This document shows positions 59,997 to 64,000 of a DNA stretch of 64,000 nucleotides, in pieces. The translations under genes were made by a program, and so were the position numbers. Under the pieces are notes generated by a model. The model had not been told where the DNA came from and made no database searches. It worked only from the letters and a program-made list of their open reading frames with translations. Position 1 is the first letter of the stretch. Each line of letters begins with the position of its first letter. Origin of the DNA: an uncultured Tateyamaria sp. (GTDB taxonomy: Bacteria; Pseudomonadota; Alphaproteobacteria; Rhodobacterales; Rhodobacteraceae); the NCBI RefSeq assembly GCF_947494755.1, contig NZ_CANLVZ010000011.1:83975-147974 (forward strand), in the 5' to 3' direction.

Positions 59997-61556
59997 ATGA
60001 CCGAGCTGCTGACCGCCGCCCAGATGCGCGCGCTCGAGGCCGAGGCCATCGCCTCGGGCAGCGTCACGGGCGCTGAATTGATGGACCGCGCGGGCGCAGG
60101 CGTGGTCGCCGCCGTGTTTGAGGAATGGCCGGAACTGGGGGAGGGCCCGCACCGCGCAATCGTGCTGTGCGGGCCGGGCAACAACGGCGGCGACGGGTTC
60201 GTGGTGGCGCGTTTGCTGGCGGAGGCCGGGTGGTCGGTTGACGTTTTTCTGTATGGCGATGCGGACAAGTTGCCGCCCGATGCGCGCGCAAAATACGAGC
60301 GGTGGTGCGCACAGGGTGTGGTACATCCGTGGGGTGATCTTGATGCGGAAAAGACACCCGCAAGCCTCTACATAGATGCGGTTTTCGGAACGGGTCTGTC
60401 GCGACCTGTGCCGAAAGAGGTCTCGCGTCAACTGCTGATGGCAACGCTTCATGTTAAGCAGCGCACAAAAATTGTTGGCGTTGATGTGCCGTCTGGACTT
60501 TGCGCTGACAGTGGCAATGTCTTGGGTAACAACGGCGCGTACTGCGATCTCGTCGTGACATTCCATGCAGCCAAGCTTGGTCTGCTGTTGGGCCAAGGGC
60601 CAGTTCGATCAAAAAGGCTGCGCTGCGTTGATATCGGCTTGGAGCGGAAATTTGAGGATGGCGACGTCCATTTGATCGACCAGCAGTGGCTCTCGGCTGA
60701 TGCTATTCCCAATTTGTTCAAATGGACGTTCAGGCATAAATTCAGCCATGGCCACGCGCTGCTTCTGACTGGTGGTCCTGGCTGCACCGGCGCTGCCCGA
60801 CTTGCGGCACGTGGGGCATTGCGGATTGGTGCCGGCGTGGTCACGCTCGGCGTGCCGCCATCGTCTCAGATGGAGGTGGCCTCCCAGATCAGCGCCCTGA
60901 TGCTGGCGCGAGTCAGGGACGAGGCGGCTTTGATGTCAGTTTTGGCAGATCGACGGATCAACGCGCTGTGTATTGGGCCGGGTTTGGGATTAGATGAACG
61001 GGCTGGTGCGCTTGTCGACGCGGTTCTGAGGTCCGAACATCTTTGCGATGACCGGCGGGTTGTATTTGATGCCGATGCGTTGTCACTGATTGCTGCTAAT
61101 CCCGACCGAATGGCCGCCTTGAACGAACATGCCGTGCTGACCCCTCATGGCGGTGAATTTGCGCGGCTGTTTCCGGACATAGCTGAAAGGCTGGCCGCAG
61201 TGCCGGACCGAGGGACGATATATTCGAAAGTCGATGCGACTCGCGCCGCCGCAGCCCGGTCGGGAGCGATTGTGTTGTTCAAAGGGCCCGACACTGTGAT
61301 CGCCCATCCCGATGGTCGCGCGTCGATACATGCCGCACTCTATGATCGTGAAGCGCCTTGGCTCGCCACCGCGGGGGCGGGGGATGTGCTGGCCGGGTTT
61401 ATTACGGGTCTGTTGGCGCGCGGATTTGATCCAATGGAAGCGGCGGAGACGGCCGCATGGCTGCACGTGGAATGCGCGCGCGCCTTTGGTCCCGGCCTGA
61501 TCGCCGAAGACTTGCCCGAAACCCTGCCGCAAGTGCTGCGCGAACTGGGGGCCTAG
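59997..61556 (+). CDS. nnr: Bifunctional NAD(P)H-hydrate repair enzyme (epimerase + ADP-dependent dehydratase)
   Basis: 519 aa fusion. The N-terminal NnrE epimerase domain (~1-210) has the GPGNNGGDGFVVARLLAEAG motif, and the C-terminal NnrD domain (~220-519) has CIGPGLGLDE, LTPHGGEFARL and the phosphate-binding WLATAGAGDVLAG. It repairs hydrated NAD(P)H. GGAG lies 8 bases before the ATG at 59997. The middle of the gene (about 60360-61320) uses visibly more A/T at third positions than either end, suggesting a mosaic origin. The stop interlocks with the convergent Hint-domain gene (CTAG). Confidence 0.93.
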   Translation: MTELLTAAQMRALEAEAIASGSVTGAELMDRAGAGVVAAVFEEWPELGEGPHRAIVLCGPGNNGGDGFVVARLLAEAGWSVDVFLYGDADKLPPDARAKYERWCAQGVVHPWGDLDAEKTPASLYIDAVFGTGLSRPVPKEVSRQLLMATLHVKQRTKIVGVDVPSGLCADSGNVLGNNGAYCDLVVTFHAAKLGLLLGQGPVRSKRLRCVDIGLERKFEDGDVHLIDQQWLSADAIPNLFKWTFRHKFSHGHALLLTGGPGCTGAARLAARGALRIGAGVVTLGVPPSSQMEVASQISALMLARVRDEAALMSVLADRRINALCIGPGLGLDERAGALVDAVLRSEHLCDDRRVVFDADALSLIAANPDRMAALNEHAVLTPHGGEFARLFPDIAERLAAVPDRGTIYSKVDATRAAAARSGAIVLFKGPDTVIAHPDGRASIHAALYDREAPWLATAGAGDVLAGFITGLLARGFDPMEAAETAAWLHVECARAFGPGLIAEDLPETLPQVLRELGA

Positions 61557-62056
61557 GCGGCCACCGATGCGGTCTGCACCATCGCAGGCACCGACAATTC
61601 GAGCCCGTCCGCATAGATCACGTGGGGCGCCTCAAAGCCCAGGCGCAACAGTGTCATGTCGCGCAGACCAAGCGAGGTGATGAACTCGTCATCAATCAGA
61701 CAGCCCGCCGGCATCACCGCCTGGGACGCGCCGCGCAGCGCTTGGGCACGCCAGTCGCGCACCAGCACCATCTGGGCAGCGGGCAGCATGACATGATGGG
61801 TGGGCTTGGTGTCGCCAAGCGATCCGGCGGCGATCTTGACCGCCTCACCTGTCACGCGCTCCATCTCGACCGCTTGCAGGGTCACGAAGCCCGCGTTTCG
61901 GGTGATGATGCGATCACCGGGGGACAGATATTCCACCGGTATCTCGCCGTCTGATGTCAAAACAATGGTGCCAGACACAAGTCCGACATGTGCAATCTCT
62001 GTGCGCAATGGGGGCGTTTGCCCACACAATTCGCGCCCGACCGTTTTCGGTTTCAT
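61553..62056 (-). CDS. Hint-domain protein lacking the catalytic cysteine
   Basis: 167 aa. GLVSGTIVLTSDGEIPVEYLSPGDRIITRNAG (start of domain, ~25) is a Hedgehog/intein-like Hint fold of the type widespread in Rhodobacterales, and DEFITSLGLRDMTLLRL lies later. In typical members the domain opens C-F-T-P-G-T; here the aligned position is Gly, so autoproteolysis is unlikely. There is no signal peptide or adjacent passenger. Role unknown. Confidence 0.75.
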   Translation of the reverse strand: MKPKTVGRELCGQTPPLRTEIAHVGLVSGTIVLTSDGEIPVEYLSPGDRIITRNAGFVTLQAVEMERVTGEAVKIAAGSLGDTKPTHHVMLPAAQMVLVRDWRAQALRGASQAVMPAGCLIDDEFITSLGLRDMTLLRLGFEAPHVIYADGLELSVPAMVQTASVAA

Positions 62057-62195
62057 GGCGTCTCTTTTCTGTAACCTGCCTCTAGGTTGTGCGAACTATA
62101 GCGGATGTTGGGCCTGCTGTCGCGTAATTTCTGCGCCGGGCTTGGGCGAATACCTCTCGCATCCGCGCATCTGCTTTGCTAAGGGTCGCCATGTT

Positions 62196-62279
62196 GCGGG
62201 TGTGGCGGAATTGGTAGACGCACCAGATTTAGGTTCTGGCGCCTTTGGCGTGGGGGTTCGAGTCCCTTCACCCGCACCA
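62196..62279 (+). tRNA. tRNA-Leu(UAG), CCA encoded
   Basis: Acceptor stem GCGGGTG (62196-62202) pairs with CACCCGC (62269-62275), then A and an encoded CCA (62277-62279). D-arm TGGCGGAATTGGTAGACGCA is type II. The anticodon stem CCAGA/TCTGG closes the loop TTTAGGT, giving anticodon TAG (UAG). A long variable arm (CGCCTTTGGCGT) and T-arm GGGGTTCGAGTCCC complete a leucine tRNA. Confidence 0.97.
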
Positions 62280-62637
62280 CAGTTGCTTTTCACAGGAAAC
62301 AACAAACTCCTTTTAAGCAGTGAACTGGGCTGCAGTCGTTCTGCAAGAACGATGAGAGCCTCAACGGTTCTAGGTTTGTCTGATCCGTTGTACTATTTTT
62401 GGCCTGCCGCCTACGGTGACTTGAGGCCGTGCAGGTGACAGGTTGCTGTTCTCACCTGCACCGCTTTGGTTTTTTGACATGTTCGAGCGGGGTGATTTTT
62501 CCGTGACGCCATTGGGCCAGTTCTTGGGTGGATGTGCTCACGATTGGGTGCGTGGCAGATGCGGTTAAGGTCGGGATCGCACCGACAAACGCGTTGTTGC
62601 GCAGTGTGGATCATATCAGCTTCTTAAGGTGGTCGAA
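62280..62637. other. Gene-free stretch after tRNA-Leu
   Basis: About 360 bases with lower GC than the backbone. A small hairpin TCGTTCT-GCA-AGAACGA is at 62337-62353. No frame with a ribosome site or recognisable homology is seen. The change in base composition right after a tRNA gene is typical of a former integration site, but no second copy of the tRNA 3' end is in the window. Confidence 0.5.
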
Positions 62638-63327
62638 ATGTTGGCAGAACAATCACTCAGAGATGAATTTGAGCGCCGTGGTCGGATCTGGCTGAGAAAC
62701 GCGATTTCGGAAGAGGACTTAGAGCTCTTCGACAGTGCCGCTGCTACGCCAGCAACAGCTGGGCAACGACTGGAAATGTCGACGTCGACGAACGCTGCCT
62801 TATCCGAGGATCGTTCATTGCTTGGCGCTGTCCGGTGCCTGGCACCGGAGGCGATGCCCGTCCGGATTGTCTCGTTTAATAAATCGGAACGCGCCAATTG
62901 GGGCGTTCCTTGGCATCAAGATCGGGTCATCGCAGTGGCCGAAAAGGTTCATGTCGCCGGATATGTGAATTGGACCAACAAGTCGGGCATCTGGCATTGC
63001 GAGCCGCCGCAATCCATCCTTGACGAAATGCTATTTGTGCGCGTTCACCTCGACGACACCGATCAGCGCAATGGCGCGATGCACATTGCTGTAGGCAGCC
63101 ATGCAGAAGGAATTGTCCCATCGGCAAAAGCTGAAGACGTGGCCGAGACCTATCCGATCGAGACGTGTGCCGCCAAGCGCGGTGATGTCTTGATACTAAA
63201 GATGCTGACCTTGCATTCCTCGAAACCTGCAAAGGTTCAATCCGGACGCAGAGTGTTGCGCATAGATTTTTCGTCGTCTCAGTTGCCGTCGCCTCTGTCG
63301 TGGCACGGGCGGGCCACCGAAAACTGA
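62638..63327 (+). CDS. Phytanoyl-CoA dioxygenase (PhyH) family protein
   Basis: 229 aa Fe(II)/2-oxoglutarate-dependent dioxygenase. The iron ligands are the HxD pair in VPWHQDRVIAV (about H93, D95) and the distal His in LTLHSSKPA (~192). The 2-oxoglutarate-binding Arg is likely in RRVLRIDFSS (~204-208). MHIAVGSHAEGI is the conserved loop before the distal His. The ATG follows AAGGTGG by about 5 bases. It is a stand-alone gene in the accessory segment after tRNA-Leu, and its codon use is less G/C-biased than the backbone. Substrate unknown. Confidence 0.85.
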   Translation: MLAEQSLRDEFERRGRIWLRNAISEEDLELFDSAAATPATAGQRLEMSTSTNAALSEDRSLLGAVRCLAPEAMPVRIVSFNKSERANWGVPWHQDRVIAVAEKVHVAGYVNWTNKSGIWHCEPPQSILDEMLFVRVHLDDTDQRNGAMHIAVGSHAEGIVPSAKAEDVAETYPIETCAAKRGDVLILKMLTLHSSKPAKVQSGRRVLRIDFSSSQLPSPLSWHGRATEN

Positions 63328-63433
63328 TTTTCGTCGCCAAAAAATGAATGCTGGCAGGGCCGACACCGCAAATATGCCTCGAAAGTCGGAAACGGGCAGA
63401 CCATCGAGATCAGTTTTGCCAGATCGTTGCGCA

Positions 63434-63453
63434 ACGCCCCTCGAACGGGGCGT
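63434..63453. terminator. Hairpin after the PhyH-family gene
   Basis: ACGCCCC (63434-63440) / GGGGCGT (63447-63453), 6-base loop, located in the 157-base gap between the PhyH gene and the convergent alcohol dehydrogenase fragment. No strong T run follows, so termination is only possible. Confidence 0.35.
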
Positions 63454-63484
63454 CATCATCGCCCAACGCAAGCATTCCAAACCA

Positions 63485-63714
63485 TTAGAAGGTAATGTTG
63501 ACCTTGATCGCCTGCGTCCGGTCGCCTGCGCGTTCAAAGGCTTGCACTGCGTCGTCGATCCCCATCGCATGGGTGATCAACGGGCGCACATCCAACCGGC
63601 GCGCGCGCATCATCTCGACGGCCGTAAAGAACTCGGCGTGAAACCGGAATGAACCCTTCAACTGCAACTCCTTGGCGGTCATGGCCTGCATTGGCAGGGT
63701 CATGTCGCCCCCGC
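63485..63714 (-). pseudogene. 3' fragment of a zinc-type alcohol dehydrogenase cut by an IS3 element
   Basis: About 76 codons of C-terminal sequence on the minus strand: GGDMTLPMQAMTAKELQLKG, then RFHAEFFTAVEMM and RARRLDVRPLITHAMGIDDA, ending KVNITF. This matches the C-terminus of L-idonate 5-dehydrogenase-like medium-chain dehydrogenases. The homology stops exactly where the IS3-like end begins (63715), so the catalytic N-terminal part is separated or lost. The apparent longer frame beyond that point is IS sequence read backwards. Confidence 0.85.
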
Positions 63715-64000
63715 TGATCCTCCCCCACTGAAGTGGTCCTTCGCTATGTTTAGGAAAACGGAGGAAGCACATGGCAAACAAGCGACCAAAGCCGGAAGAG
63801 ATTGTCACGAAGTTGCGGCAGGTTGAGGTTCTGACGGGGCAAGGCATGCCGCGTCTGGATGCGATCCGCCAGATTGGTGTGACTGAACAAACGTTCTGCC
63901 GCTGGAAGGAGAAATACGGTGGTATGGGCACGGATCAATTGAAGGAACTGAAGCGTCTACAGAAAGAGAACGAGCGTTTGAGAAAGGCCGTATCGGATCT
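63715..64000 (+). mobile_element. IS3-family insertion sequence, left end, continues past the window
   Basis: The element starts TGATCCTCCCCCACTGAAGTG (TG end as in IS3 members), with a small palindrome CCACT-GA-AGTGG at 63725-63736, followed by the OrfA reading frame. The right end and any target duplication lie outside the window. Confidence 0.8.
63771..64000 (+). CDS. IS3-family transposase OrfA, partial
   Basis: At least 76 codons, cut by the window end. MANKRPKPEEIVTKLRQVEV begins the helix-turn-helix, followed by GVTEQTFCRWKEKYGGM and the leucine-zipper-like LKELKRLQKENERLRKAVSDL, all standard for OrfA of this group. GGAGG lies 6 bases before the ATG. OrfB with the DDE catalytic core should follow by -1 frameshifting outside the window. 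Confidence 0.93.
   Translation, partial: MANKRPKPEEIVTKLRQVEVLTGQGMPRLDAIRQIGVTEQTFCRWKEKYGGMGTDQLKELKRLQKENERLRKAVSD

Overview
The window looks like chromosome from a marine Roseobacter-group alphaproteobacterium (Rhodobacterales). The evidence is the gene content: a sarcosine oxidase sox operon, the DMSP lyase DddP with all its published metal and catalytic residues, a yajC-secDF-ccmABCDG block, P-II/glutamine synthetase, a rhizobial-type L-rhamnose operon, uniformly high GC, and GGAG-type ribosome binding sites. No 16S rRNA or other species-level marker is present, so the species cannot be named.

Layout. 1-4.2 kb: 3' end of the sox operon (soxA C-terminal part, soxG), then an iron-type superoxide dismutase. 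4.4-14.1 kb: LOG-family phosphoribohydrolase, a LysM envelope protein, an ATM1-type ABC exporter, a small conserved protein, and a two-gene RND efflux pump behind a palindromic operator. 14.3-21 kb: an envelope/housekeeping block (YfgM-like, BamB, Der), a TspO-like membrane protein, a DUF2235 hydrolase and serS. 21.2-31.9 kb: a complete L-rhamnose regulon, rhaRSTPQUK leftward and rhaD-rhaA rightward, around a symmetric array of six operator hexamers. 32.0-33.5 kb: a decayed sugar-transport/ThuA locus, probably what is left of a thuEFGKAB-type operon after an internal deletion. 33.8-41.2 kb: DUF1992, yajC-secD-secF, a TauE-type permease, a Mth938-like protein and the cytochrome c maturation genes ccmABCDG, including a TTG-start ccmD. 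41.4-49 kb: aconitase, a DUF1223 protein, a lipid A-type acyltransferase, an EamA transporter, an orphan fliG and two small secreted proteins. 49.2-58 kb: purB, two small genes, bioY, a hydrolase-OsmC fusion, dddP, a heme-dependent demethylase-like gene and an MltB-type transglycosylase. 58-62.3 kb: glnA, glnB, NAD(P)HX repair (nnr), a Hint-domain protein and tRNA-Leu(UAG). 62.3-64 kb: an accessory edge with a PhyH-family dioxygenase, an alcohol dehydrogenase fragment and the left end of an IS3-family element.

How the genes work together. The rhamnose block is a self-contained pathway: RhaS binds the sugar, RhaTPQ import it, RhaU interconverts anomers, the isomerase makes rhamnulose, RhaK phosphorylates it, RhaD cleaves it and its fused dehydrogenase handles lactaldehyde, under DeoR-type RhaR. 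The sox and dddP genes point to use of methylated osmolytes (glycine betaine/sarcosine and DMSP). Most of the rest is conserved chromosomal backbone. The two places where the genome is visibly in flux are the thu remnant and the tRNA-Leu to IS3 end.

I did not find a clear undescribed defence system, CRISPR array, prophage or secondary-metabolite cluster. The more unusual signals are the rhamnose operator array, the gene-fusion scar in the thu remnant, an E. coli-type isomerase inside a rhizobial-type operon, the dddP/DUF3445 divergent pair, a multi-stem repeat beside purB, and an unassigned palindrome upstream of acnA.
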